A stretch of DNA of 7,861 bases from an uncultured Fusobacterium sp. (GTDB taxonomy: Bacteria; Fusobacteriota; Fusobacteriia; Fusobacteriales; Fusobacteriaceae): the NCBI GenBank assembly GCA_900545035.1, contig UQXM01000083.1:1-7861 (forward strand), written 5' to 3'. The position numbers and the translations under genes are program-made. Shown one piece after another: positions 1 through 5,661 of the stretch (within the stretch, counting starts at the first letter, position 1; each line of letters starts with the position of its first letter). Below the pieces are notes generated by a model that saw only the letters and a list, made by a program, of their open reading frames with translations, was not told the DNA's origin and ran no database searches.

Positions 1-43
1 AATTTCTGTCCTTTATGAAAGAGACAGGAACTTTTGAATATGT
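1..43 (+). repeat. 43-bp direct repeat, copy 1 (inside A1)
   Basis: This stretch is identical, base for base, to 1678-1720 inside gene A2. Identity may extend further left, outside the window. It encodes the shared FLSFMKETGTFEYV segment. It marks the duplicated A-B unit, with an offset of 1677 bp between copies. Confidence 0.9.
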
Positions 44-422
44 GGATTTAGATATTTTAGTTATAGACGAAAGAATATTGCTTGATGAGTTTAAAAATAA
101 TACCATAGGAACATTGACTGAATTGAATGAAATAAATGAAAAATATGTGTCAGAAGATAAATTTTTAGAAAAACGAGAAAAAATAATGAATAAATTAAAT
201 ATTTATTTTGATGAAAATAAGTATTATAAAAGTAACATAGATGAAATAAATAGAAATAATTTAAGAAAAGATGGAGCGGCTATTTATACCAGAGGAAATA
301 ATTTGTTGTATTTAAAAGCATATTCTCCTAAATATATTAAATCACAAAAACTTGATAATCGAGAAATAAGAGAATATAATTCAATATCTGATGTCAAATT
401 TGATTGGGAAAGGTGGCAATAA
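3..422 (+). CDS. Protein A1, C-terminal part of unknown protein (5' end outside window)
   Basis: I do not recognise this family. The frame is open to the left edge: the codons before the first ATG (position 15) read FLSF, exactly as in the intact paralog A2 (1134-2147), so ATG15 is an internal methionine and the gene begins upstream. About 139 residues are visible. They match A2 from its residue 183 on. The first 43 nt are identical to A2, then similarity drops to a scattered pattern (VDL..., DERIL, repeated Lys/Glu-rich helices). The visible part is hydrophilic, with no membrane segment or cysteine-based motif; by analogy with A2 the missing N-terminus should carry a membrane anchor. It stops at TAA 420-422, two bases before the B1 start, and its 3' end contains the B1 ribosome binding site, so the pair is translationally coupled. 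The C-terminus (DWERWQ) differs from A2. Confidence 0.8.
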   Translation, partial: FLSFMKETGTFEYVDLDILVIDERILLDEFKNNTIGTLTELNEINEKYVSEDKFLEKREKIMNKLNIYFDENKYYKSNIDEINRNNLRKDGAAIYTRGNNLLYLKAYSPKYIKSQKLDNREIREYNSISDVKFDWERWQ

Positions 423-424
423 TC

Positions 425-970
425 ATGGAAAAAGAAATCACGGATAAAGAACTTCTTACAATTTGTAATTTATCTAATTTAAAAATGGAATTTGCTAACT
501 TGACTTATGAAGAAACAGAAAGTAAAACAGGATATAAAAAGGTGAGAAATCATACAATTTATTCACTTTTAGAGAAAGAATTAAATGTGATTAAAATAAA
601 AGAAAAATATAAAAATATTCTTGCAAAGCAAATCCCAAATGGTAATCTAGAAAATTTAAAAGAAATTCATTCAAACTTTGGGGAAAACATGAATAGCAAT
701 ACAAAAGAACTTCTTTTAGAACAAAATTCTCTTAGGAGTGAAGAAATAATATGTCGAAAAGAATTAGACAAAGTAAAAAAAGACATAAGTTTTTATAATA
801 TATCTAAAGATAATAAACAAGTCCCTATTTATTCTTGTAAAGAAGAATTACAAAAAGAAGCTCCAATAGTAATGGAATATTATGATAGATATAATAAAGT
901 AAATAAATCAGATAAAGTAGATAAAAATAAAAAATTAAAACAAATTTTATTTTCAGAGAAAAAATTATAA
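425..970 (+). CDS. Protein B1, small charged protein of unknown family, probably frameshifted at its 3' end
   Basis: Predicted 181 residues, no signal peptide or membrane segment, Lys/Glu/Asn-rich with likely helices. I chose ATG425 over a TTG at 404. It has an AGGTGG ribosome binding site at 411-416 with an 8-nt spacer, it lies 2 nt after the A1 stop as in the A2-B2 pair, and its start (MEKEITDKELL) lines up with B2 (MGITDKELL). The first 50 or so residues match B2 (ITDKELL.ICNLSNLKMEF, later RNHTI.SLL..E). The remainder diverges and is longer. The annotated stop at 968-970 follows a run of six A's (959-964). One extra A would continue the frame to 1089 and give 221 residues, so this may be a pseudogene, an assembly error or a slippage site. 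The DKELL.ICNLS start resembles the N-terminus of Mbeg1/DUF2974-type lipase-like proteins; this is a weak inference. Confidence 0.7.
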   Translation: MEKEITDKELLTICNLSNLKMEFANLTYEETESKTGYKKVRNHTIYSLLEKELNVIKIKEKYKNILAKQIPNGNLENLKEIHSNFGENMNSNTKELLLEQNSLRSEEIICRKELDKVKKDISFYNISKDNKQVPIYSCKEELQKEAPIVMEYYDRYNKVNKSDKVDKNKKLKQILFSEKKL

Positions 971-1089
971 AGGAACAAATAATATTAAATTGTAGTAAAG
1001 ATTCAACAATTAAAGTTTCTTTTACAGGATACAAAACAGGAACAGTATTAGCTACATCTATTAACTATGCTTTAATGGCACAACTTTAA
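931..1089 (+). pseudogene. Out-of-frame continuation of B1 (lipase-elbow-like remnant)
   Basis: This frame is open from 931 to TAA 1087-1089 but has no usable start (its only ATG is four codons before the stop). It joins the B1 frame cleanly if one A is added to the A6 run at 959-964, giving ...FSEKK-IIKEQIILNC... The peptide from about 997 reads DSTIKVSFTGYKTGTVLATS then INYALMAQL. Its pattern of beta strand, then TG.x.x.G..LA and a hydrophobic helix resembles the nucleophile elbow of class 3/DUF2974 lipases (TGHSLGG or GGHSKGG followed by .LA). Here Lys stands where the catalytic Ser would be (codon 1033-1035). The frame then stops at once, so even a repaired protein would lack the C-terminal half of a lipase fold. 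Reading it as a decayed, catalytically dead lipase-like tail is inference. Confidence 0.5.
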
Positions 1090-1133
1090 GTTTTATAAGA
1101 TACTGTTAGATTGAATCTGTTGGGAGGAGAAAT

Positions 1134-2147
1134 ATGTCAAACAATAAAAGTTCTTTTAGTTTGCTTATTGTCATTGTTTTAATAGCATTTGGTTTAGTAA
1201 AAATACCAAGTTATTTTACAAGTTCGGAAAGAGCATATAAAGAATTGGATAATTATTTAAAAAATAAGTACGGAGAAGAATTTGTAATTAATTATATGGG
1301 ACTTCGCAGTGTAAATGATAAAAAGTGGTATGAGGCAGGAATAGTTTTTCCAAAAAGTTATATAGGAACGCTAAAAGAAAATGATACTTATTATTGGGGC
1401 AAGGGATTTGTAGATGTTATAGGGTTAAAATTAGAACCGGGAGACAGTTATGGAAAAGTATTGTTAAATGAATCAGCAAATAATTTTTATCTTCCAAAGT
1501 TAAAAGAATTATTCGGAGAAAATGTACTGCCTGTATTGGATATAAAAGGAGGTTATGATTATACAGATTTTCAGAAAGAACTGCAAGTAAGAAATAAGCT
1601 AATATCCGGAGGAATATATATATTTGGACGCGTGGAAAATGATGAAGACAGAGAAAAATACAGGGAAGAAATTTATAAATTTCTGTCCTTTATGAAAGAG
1701 ACAGGAACTTTTGAATATGTAGATTTGGCTTTCTATATTTTAGATGAAAGAATTTTAACTAAAGGCTTTGAAGAAGTGAAACCATTATTAGTAGAAAAGA
1801 TAGAAAAGTGTAATAATTCTCAAGAATTTATAGAATACAGAGAAAGAATATTATCACAATTAAACGATGAATATAACAAAATGACATCAAAACAAAAGCA
1901 GGAAAAAATAAATAATTATTCTAAAAGTGAATTGAGAGAATTTAGAAATTATAGCTATACAGGTTATTGTTCTATCTATCATACTGTTTTAAGAAGTAAA
2001 AAGTTTTTAGAAAATGAATCAAGATTATCAATGTATAAAAAATTAGAATATGATTCTAAAAAAGATATAAAATTATATAATACTGTAAAAATAATTTTTA
2101 AGGAGTATGATGAGAAAAAACTTTACAATAATGAATGGGGTGATTAA
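1134..2147 (+). CDS. Protein A2, membrane-anchored protein of unknown function
   Basis: 337 residues, intact. A strong ribosome binding site (GGGAGGAG at 1122-1129) precedes ATG1134. Residues about 8-24 (FSLLIVIVLIAFGLVKI) form one hydrophobic segment after a short positive N-terminus. There is no lipobox cysteine, so it is probably a signal anchor with the body outside the cytoplasm. Residues 33-50 (ERAYKELDNYLKNKYGEEF) resemble the helix-plus-strand start seen in many small exported Firmicutes and Fusobacteria proteins with a KYG..F motif. The middle carries aromatic-rich strands, and the last 150 residues are Lys/Glu/Tyr-rich helices. The part after residue 183 is paralogous to A1. The stop is 2 nt before B2, and the B2 Shine-Dalgarno lies within the end of this gene, so A2-B2 form one translational unit. 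A role as partner or immunity-type protein for B is possible but unsupported by any recognised domain. Confidence 0.8.
   Translation: MSNNKSSFSLLIVIVLIAFGLVKIPSYFTSSERAYKELDNYLKNKYGEEFVINYMGLRSVNDKKWYEAGIVFPKSYIGTLKENDTYYWGKGFVDVIGLKLEPGDSYGKVLLNESANNFYLPKLKELFGENVLPVLDIKGGYDYTDFQKELQVRNKLISGGIYIFGRVENDEDREKYREEIYKFLSFMKETGTFEYVDLAFYILDERILTKGFEEVKPLLVEKIEKCNNSQEFIEYRERILSQLNDEYNKMTSKQKQEKINNYSKSELREFRNYSYTGYCSIYHTVLRSKKFLENESRLSMYKKLEYDSKKDIKLYNTVKIIFKEYDEKKLYNNEWGD
1678..1720 (+). repeat. 43-bp direct repeat, copy 2 (inside A2)
   Basis: Exact copy of positions 1-43. Identity ends sharply at 1721 (A here, G in copy 1), after which the two A genes diverge strongly at the nucleotide level. 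Confidence 0.9.
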
Positions 2148-2149
2148 TA

Positions 2150-2518
2150 ATGGGAATCACAGATAAAGAGTTATTGGCGATATGTAATCTATCAAATTTA
2201 AAAATGGAATTTGCCGAAACAGTTTACAAAGATGAAGTAAGCGGAGAGGAAAGAAATCATACAATTTCTAGCCTTTTAGACAATGAAATAGCTGGAATGA
2301 AAAAAAGAAGAGCAAAGAAAAAGGAATACGATAATCAAATATATTCCAGATTAAAGGAATTATCTAAAGAAGTTACAAGTGATGACATAAGAGAAGTTCA
2401 GGAGCAACCAAATAAAGAATATTTATCAGAAATAGGAAAAGATAAAACAGGAGTTTATGGTTTATTTTATTCCTGTAAATACTTTAAAAATATTTACAGG
2501 AATAATCAAATATTTTAA
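2150..2518 (+). CDS. Protein B2, truncated paralog of B1
   Basis: 122 residues, soluble, function unknown. ATG2150 lies 2 nt after the A2 stop, with a GGGGTG Shine-Dalgarno at 2137-2142. The first 50 residues are clearly paralogous to B1, including a 20-nt identical stretch (2195-2214 equals 476-495). After that comes a Lys/Glu-rich helical region and DKTGVYGLFYS. The last 16 or so residues are encoded by a perfect 15-bp inverted repeat (2467-2505), and the frame overlaps the convergent NUDIX gene stop by 4 bp. A natural C-terminus built from a palindrome is unlikely. I infer that the gene was cut off here and reads into flanking non-coding DNA. TGVYGLFYS loosely resembles the .GF.G..Y strand before the FRGT motif of lipase-like families, consistent with a lost downstream part, but this is weak. 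Confidence 0.65.
   Translation: MGITDKELLAICNLSNLKMEFAETVYKDEVSGEERNHTISSLLDNEIAGMKKRRAKKKEYDNQIYSRLKELSKEVTSDDIREVQEQPNKEYLSEIGKDKTGVYGLFYSCKYFKNIYRNNQIF
2467..2505. terminator. Perfect 15-bp inverted repeat between convergent genes
   Basis: Arms 2467-2481 (TTATTCCTGTAAATA) and 2491-2505 are exact reverse complements around a 9-nt loop. It lies 10 nt beyond the NUDIX stop on the minus strand and inside the end of B2 on the plus strand. The position suits a terminator shared by convergent genes, but neither side has a good uninterrupted T-tract, so its strength is uncertain. Confidence 0.6.
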
Positions 2519-3150
2519 TCAAAATATACATCTTTTATATCATCTTTTGCAAGATAATACAGCTGTTCTATCTGTAATTTTACAATTCTTGCTTCCGAAA
2601 GAGGAGGAAGATTGTCTATATCAAAAAATTTCACATCGTCAATATCAAAAGTATTTCTTAATTCTCCGGAAATTTTTCTGCACAGAAAAACAATTTTGTA
2701 AGTATAAAAGGCTTCCTGTGGATGAGGATGACATTTTTTGTCGTAAACAGCAAGAACTCTCTCCACTTCCACATCAAGTCCTGTTTCTTCTTTCATCTCT
2801 TTTTTGATAACTTCTGACGGAGTAAAACCTATATCTGCCCAGCCTCCAGGAATAGACCATTTTCCCGGGTCAAGTTTTTCTTCAACCATTAAAATCTGTC
2901 CTTGTTCGTTTAAAAGAACTCCTCTTATATCAACTTTCGGAGTAGGATATTCTTTGGCGGGAAGATAAAAACTACACAGCTCTTCCATTGAATTTTCAGA
3001 AATGATATTTAAAATCTGCATATTTATATCTTTCATTTCATGGTATCTTTCATTGTCGTATCCGTTGTGTGCATAAAGACATCCAAGGTCTGAAAGAGTA
3101 ATGCTTCTTTTTACCAGATTTATAAGTTCGTTCAGTTTTTCTTTTTTCAT
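2515..3150 (-). CDS. NUDIX hydrolase with Nudix_N domain (nucleoside diphosphate-X pyrophosphatase type)
   Basis: Cytoplasmic enzyme of 211 residues, expected to split a nucleoside diphosphate linked to another moiety (X), such as CDP-choline, ADP-ribose or a UDP-sugar. The N-terminal 65 residues or so are a helical domain (LINLVKRSITLSDLGCLYA...) matching the Nudix_N type that precedes the catalytic domain in such enzymes. The Nudix box is at residues 103-125: GWADIGF, seven residues, KE.KEETGL. The metal-binding glutamates E118, E121 and E122 are present. The usual first Glu of the box is Phe and the Arg is Lys; GWADxG(L/F)SP is normal for this subfamily, as is the later H.HP....Y.YKI.FLC stretch. 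I prefer ATG3150; a TTG at 3156 is closer to the GGAG at 3162-3165 (5-nt against 11-nt spacing) and would add two residues. Substrate is not predictable from sequence. Confidence 0.9.
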   Translation of the reverse strand: MKKEKLNELINLVKRSITLSDLGCLYAHNGYDNERYHEMKDINMQILNIISENSMEELCSFYLPAKEYPTPKVDIRGVLLNEQGQILMVEEKLDPGKWSIPGGWADIGFTPSEVIKKEMKEETGLDVEVERVLAVYDKKCHPHPQEAFYTYKIVFLCRKISGELRNTFDIDDVKFFDIDNLPPLSEARIVKLQIEQLYYLAKDDIKDVYFD

Positions 3151-3198
3151 AAACAAAACAGCTCCTTTTTCAAAAATTATAAACTGTGTTCATATGAA

Positions 3199-3227
3199 AT
3201 TATAATACTGTTTCATTATTTTTACAA
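3199..3227 (-). promoter_or_regulatory. Sigma-70-type promoter for the NUDIX gene
   Basis: On the minus strand, TTGTAA (3227-3222) and a perfect TATAAT (3204-3199) are separated by 17 nt. Transcription would start near 3192, giving a leader of about 40 nt with GGAG at 3165-3162. It is back to back with the promoter of the rightward hydrolase gene. Confidence 0.65.
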
Positions 3228-3247
3228 GTTTTTAATAAATAAAACTG

Positions 3248-3276
3248 TTGAGAATAAAATTTTGACAGTGTATAAT
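3248..3276 (+). promoter_or_regulatory. Sigma-70-type promoter for the exported amide hydrolase
   Basis: TTGAGA (3248-3253), 17-nt spacer, TATAAT (3271-3276). The predicted start near 3283 leaves a leader of about 80 nt before ATG3364, with AGGAGG at 3354-3359 only 4 nt from the start. I see no hairpin or riboswitch-like structure in the leader. Confidence 0.7.
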
Positions 3277-3363
3277 TATATAGAAAAACTTTCAGAAATT
3301 TTCAACAATTAAATATATCTTTCAGTCAAATCATATACAAAGAAAAAATTTTCAGGAGGAAAA

Positions 3364-4467
3364 ATGAAAAAACTTTTAATTTTATGCAGCTGTATAATGG
3401 CAGCTGTTTCAATAACAGCTTCTGCCTGTACAGGAATTACTGTAAAAACAAAAGACAGCAACAATATTCAGGCAAGAACAATAGAATTTGGAGAATACAA
3501 TCTTAACAGCAGAATTATTATTTCTCCGAAAAACAAAGAATTTGTATCTCTGACTCCGACAGGAAAAAAAGATGGTTATAAATGGAAAGCAAAATATGGA
3601 TTTGTGGGAGCTTCTGTTGTGTATGACCAGTTTATCGGAGAGGGAATAAACGAAGCAGGATTAAATGCGGGGCTTTTTTATTTTCCGCACTACGGAAGTC
3701 TTGCAGAATTTAATCAGGAAGAAAAAAATATTTCGGTAGCCGATATGGAACTTGTGGGATGGATTCTTTCAAGTTTTGCAACAGTTGATGAAGTAAAAGA
3801 GGGACTTAAAAAAATCAAAGTTGTAAATATTGCTTATGATGATAAGGGAGCACCGCTTCCAACTGTTCACTGGAGAATCGCTGACGCAAAAGGCAGCAAT
3901 ATAGTTTTGGAAATTGTAAACAAAGGGGAAGTTAAAATTTATGAAAATAAAGTGGGAGTTGTTACAAATGCTCCTGACTACGACTGGCAGATAAAAAATC
4001 TCAATAATTATGTAAATCTTTATCCGGGAAATGCAGAATCTTATGAGGCAGAGGGGCAAAAAATATTTTCTTTCGGAAGCGGTACGGGAGCTTTGGGACT
4101 TCCGGGAGACATTACGCCTCCGTCAAGATTTGTGAGAGCTTTTTATTTTCTTAACTCTTCAAATACTCCAAAAAACAGTACAGAGGGAGTAAATCAGGCT
4201 TTTCATATTCTGAATAATTTTGATATTCCAATCGGAATAGAATATCCTGCCGAGTACAAAGACAAAATTCCTGCAAATCTTCCGAGTGCTGCTCAATGGA
4301 CAGCTGCAAGCGATTTAAATAACAGAGTATTTTATTACAAGACTATGTTTAACAGCAGAATAAGAAAGATAGATTTGAAAAAAATAGATTTTTCTAAAGT
4401 AAAATATACTTCTCTTCCTATGGATGAAAATGATACCGAAGATATAAAAGAGATTAACATATTTTAA
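3364..4467 (+). CDS. Exported choloylglycine hydrolase family protein (linear amide C-N hydrolase)
   Basis: Ntn-hydrolase of the bile salt hydrolase/penicillin V acylase superfamily, cleaving a linear amide bond. The substrate could be conjugated bile salt, penicillin V or an acyl-homoserine lactone and cannot be told from sequence. 367 residues. Residues 1-21 are a signal peptide (MKKLLILCSC..., ending T-A-S-A). Cys22 follows directly and fits the catalytic N-terminal cysteine, so cleavage by signal peptidase would itself expose the nucleophile. Other family positions are visible: Arg38 and Glu41 in ARTIEFG (Asp in classical bile salt hydrolases; Glu is seen in the Gram-negative branch), GINEAGLNAGLFYFP at 94-108, Asn202 in TNAPDYDW, and the GLPGDITPPSRFVRA block at 245-259 with its conserved Arg. 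The length and exported form fit the Gram-negative (periplasmic) cluster rather than cytosolic Gram-positive enzymes. It is monocistronic, with its own promoter and a terminator. Confidence 0.93.
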   Translation: MKKLLILCSCIMAAVSITASACTGITVKTKDSNNIQARTIEFGEYNLNSRIIISPKNKEFVSLTPTGKKDGYKWKAKYGFVGASVVYDQFIGEGINEAGLNAGLFYFPHYGSLAEFNQEEKNISVADMELVGWILSSFATVDEVKEGLKKIKVVNIAYDDKGAPLPTVHWRIADAKGSNIVLEIVNKGEVKIYENKVGVVTNAPDYDWQIKNLNNYVNLYPGNAESYEAEGQKIFSFGSGTGALGLPGDITPPSRFVRAFYFLNSSNTPKNSTEGVNQAFHILNNFDIPIGIEYPAEYKDKIPANLPSAAQWTAASDLNNRVFYYKTMFNSRIRKIDLKKIDFSKVKYTSLPMDENDTEDIKEINIF

Positions 4468-4495
4468 AATTATTTATTTTTTAAAAGAATATATA

Positions 4496-4537
4496 AATAA
4501 AACAGATTCCGATTTACAAAATGGAATCTGTTTTATT
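4496..4537. terminator. Bidirectional rho-independent terminator
   Basis: Perfect 15-bp stem, arms 4496-4510 (AATAAAACAGATTCC) and 4523-4537, with a 12-nt loop. The outer part of each arm is A-rich or T-rich, so a U-tract follows the stem core on either strand. It lies between the converging amide hydrolase gene and the DUF2023 gene and can serve both. Confidence 0.85.
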
Positions 4538-4577
4538 GTTTATATATATTTAGATGTCGGTGTAGGCTGTGTTTTTT

Positions 4578-4919
4578 TTAACCTGCTTTTCTTGTCAGAT
4601 ATCTTTTGCACTGCTGTTGAGTATTATATCCCAAAAGTATTCCCAAAATAAAATCCTCTTCTGCTGTGTATTCTTTTAAAGATTGTTTTTTAAATTTTTT
4701 CAAAACTTTTATAGGTTCGCTGTTTCCAAAGAATATATTGATATATCCCGATTTCAGTTCCTCTGTAATAGATTCGTAACCACATTTTTCAAGTCTTTCC
4801 TCGATAAGCTCTTTATTTTCTGTGGGAGTTGTCAAAAGAGCAAGACTTCTCAGACCTTTGTTAAGTTCATAGAGCATATGAAAGAATACGCTCAATTCAT
4901 TTCTTTTTTCGCTGCTCAT
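4578..4919 (-). CDS. DUF2023 family protein, flavodoxin-linked
   Basis: 113 residues, cytoplasmic, no membrane segment. It matches my knowledge of DUF2023: an N-terminal helix (FFHMLYELNKGLRSLALLTT), a central YINIFFGNSEPIKVLKKF strand-helix block, and the hallmark C-terminus EEDFILGILLGYNTQQQCKRYL at residues 87-108 with one conserved Cys. The biochemical function of the family is unknown to me; it recurs beside flavodoxin genes, for instance in Porphyromonas, and here it follows flavodoxin directly. The flavodoxin stop TAG (4923-4921) is one base from this ATG (4919-4917), and the AAAGG ribosome binding site lies inside the flavodoxin gene, so the two are translationally coupled. A role in flavodoxin maturation, partner choice or turnover is inference from this linkage. 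Confidence 0.88.
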   Translation of the reverse strand: MSSEKRNELSVFFHMLYELNKGLRSLALLTTPTENKELIEERLEKCGYESITEELKSGYINIFFGNSEPIKVLKKFKKQSLKEYTAEEDFILGILLGYNTQQQCKRYLTRKAG

Positions 4920-4920
4920 A

Positions 4921-5397
4921 CTATTTTACCTTTGCCGCCCAGTTGTTCAGTCTTTCTTCAGTAAGTTCGCTCTGATTGTTTTCGTCTATTACAAGTCCTA
5001 TAAATTCATCATCTATAACTGCTTTTGAGTTTGAGAATGAATATCCTTCAGTTGAAGTTTTTCCCACAAGAATAATACCTTTATCTTTAATTGTTTCATA
5101 GATTGTGCCTATTCCGTCAACAAAAGTATCTCCGAAAGATGATTGATCTCCAACACCTATGAAAGCTACTTTTTTTCCGGCAAGATTTTTTCCGGCAAGA
5201 ATATCAATGGCTCCCAGCCAGTCGTCCTGCAAATCTCCCATTCCCCATGTAGATGTGGCAAAAATTACAAAATCATAGTCTTCTACTTTATCAATTTCAG
5301 AAACAGGCATTACATCTGCTCCTAGTAATTGTCCCGCTTTTTCAGCTATACTTTCTGTTACTCCTGTAGTACTTCCGTAAAAAATTCCTGTTTTCAT
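4921..5397 (-). CDS. fldA: Flavodoxin, long-chain type
   Basis: Small cytoplasmic FMN electron carrier replacing ferredoxin, 158 residues. The phosphate-binding loop GSTTGVTE is at residues 8-15. The first isoalloxazine loop, TSTWGMGDLQDDW (48-60), carries the stacking Trp51. The second loop, GDQSSFGDTFVDG (83-95), has Phe88 where most flavodoxins have Tyr. The segment EGYSFSNSKAVIDDEFIGL (117-135) is the long-chain insertion, and the C-terminus (SELTEERLNNWAAKVK) is typical. I chose ATG5397, which has AAAGGAG at 5409-5403 with a 5-nt spacer and puts the first beta strand (MKTGIFYGS) at the start. An upstream in-frame start at 5430 would add 11 unrelated residues. It is the first gene of the flavodoxin-DUF2023 operon and diverges from the siroheme reductase, to which it may donate electrons. 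Confidence 0.95.
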   Translation of the reverse strand: MKTGIFYGSTTGVTESIAEKAGQLLGADVMPVSEIDKVEDYDFVIFATSTWGMGDLQDDWLGAIDILAGKNLAGKKVAFIGVGDQSSFGDTFVDGIGTIYETIKDKGIILVGKTSTEGYSFSNSKAVIDDEFIGLVIDENNQSELTEERLNNWAAKVK

Positions 5398-5472
5398 AAA
5401 TTCTCCTTTCAGTTTGCTGGAAATCAGCAATTTTATATATTTTTATTTTATGGTTTTCTTTTTTCTGATGTA

Positions 5473-5501
5473 ATTATATTATATTTTATTTTGATTGTCA
5501 A
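5473..5501 (-). promoter_or_regulatory. Perfect consensus sigma-70 promoter of the flavodoxin-DUF2023 operon
   Basis: On the minus strand, TTGACA (5501-5496), exactly 17 nt, then TATAAT (5478-5473). Transcription would start near 5466, giving a leader of about 70 nt. Both hexamers match the consensus fully, which suggests strong expression unless a repressor acts. I see no convincing Fur-type inverted repeat over it. Confidence 0.8.
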
Positions 5502-5616
5502 ATAATTTTATAAAAATATTTTAAGAGAGGCTTAAAAATTAGTTTTTTTTATGGATTTATAAAGAAAAATAATATTTTAAAGGTTATTTTTTCTAGGAAA
5601 AATTAATTGTTTGTTA

Positions 5617-5654
5617 TATAATATTCTTTAATGGATGTCGGGATTTTTAGGAGG
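5617..5654 (+). promoter_or_regulatory. Candidate -10 and strong RBS of the siroheme reductase gene
   Basis: TATAAT at 5617-5622 is the best -10 candidate. The hexamer 17 nt upstream (5594-5599, TAGGAA) is a poor -35, so activation by a regulator is possible. AGGAGG at 5649-5654 with a 7-nt spacer sets the start at ATG5662. The rest of the 264-nt gap between the divergent genes is A+T-rich with no further structure that I can support. Confidence 0.45.
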
Positions 5655-5661
5655 ATAAATT

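Noticed and set aside
15..17. ATG15 as the true start of A1
   Set aside because: The frame is open to the window edge and the preceding codons (FLSF) match the interior of A2; no ribosome binding site precedes it.
404..424. TTG start of B1 at 404
   Set aside because: It would overlap A1 by 19 nt. ATG425 has the better ribosome binding site and spacing, and its N-terminus and junction match the A2-B2 pair.
825..1034. Minus-strand open frame opposite B1
   Set aside because: It is a low-complexity Leu/Ile/Tyr-rich shadow of Lys/Asn-rich coding DNA, with no convincing ribosome binding site.
2457..2807. Plus-strand open frame opposite the NUDIX gene
   Set aside because: It lies antisense to a well-supported NUDIX coding region and shows no domain or ribosome binding site.
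3262..3267. TTGACA at 3262 as a -35 box
   Set aside because: It is only 3 nt from the TATAAT at 3271 and no suitable -10 lies 17 nt downstream; TTGAGA at 3248 has correct spacing.
3283..3363. Possible riboswitch in the amide hydrolase leader
   Set aside because: Only short scattered TTTCAG repeats are present; no stable stem or known aptamer pattern is visible.
5398..5430. Start of flavodoxin at 5430
   Set aside because: It adds 11 residues before the first beta strand and would swallow the AAAGGAG site that precedes ATG5397.
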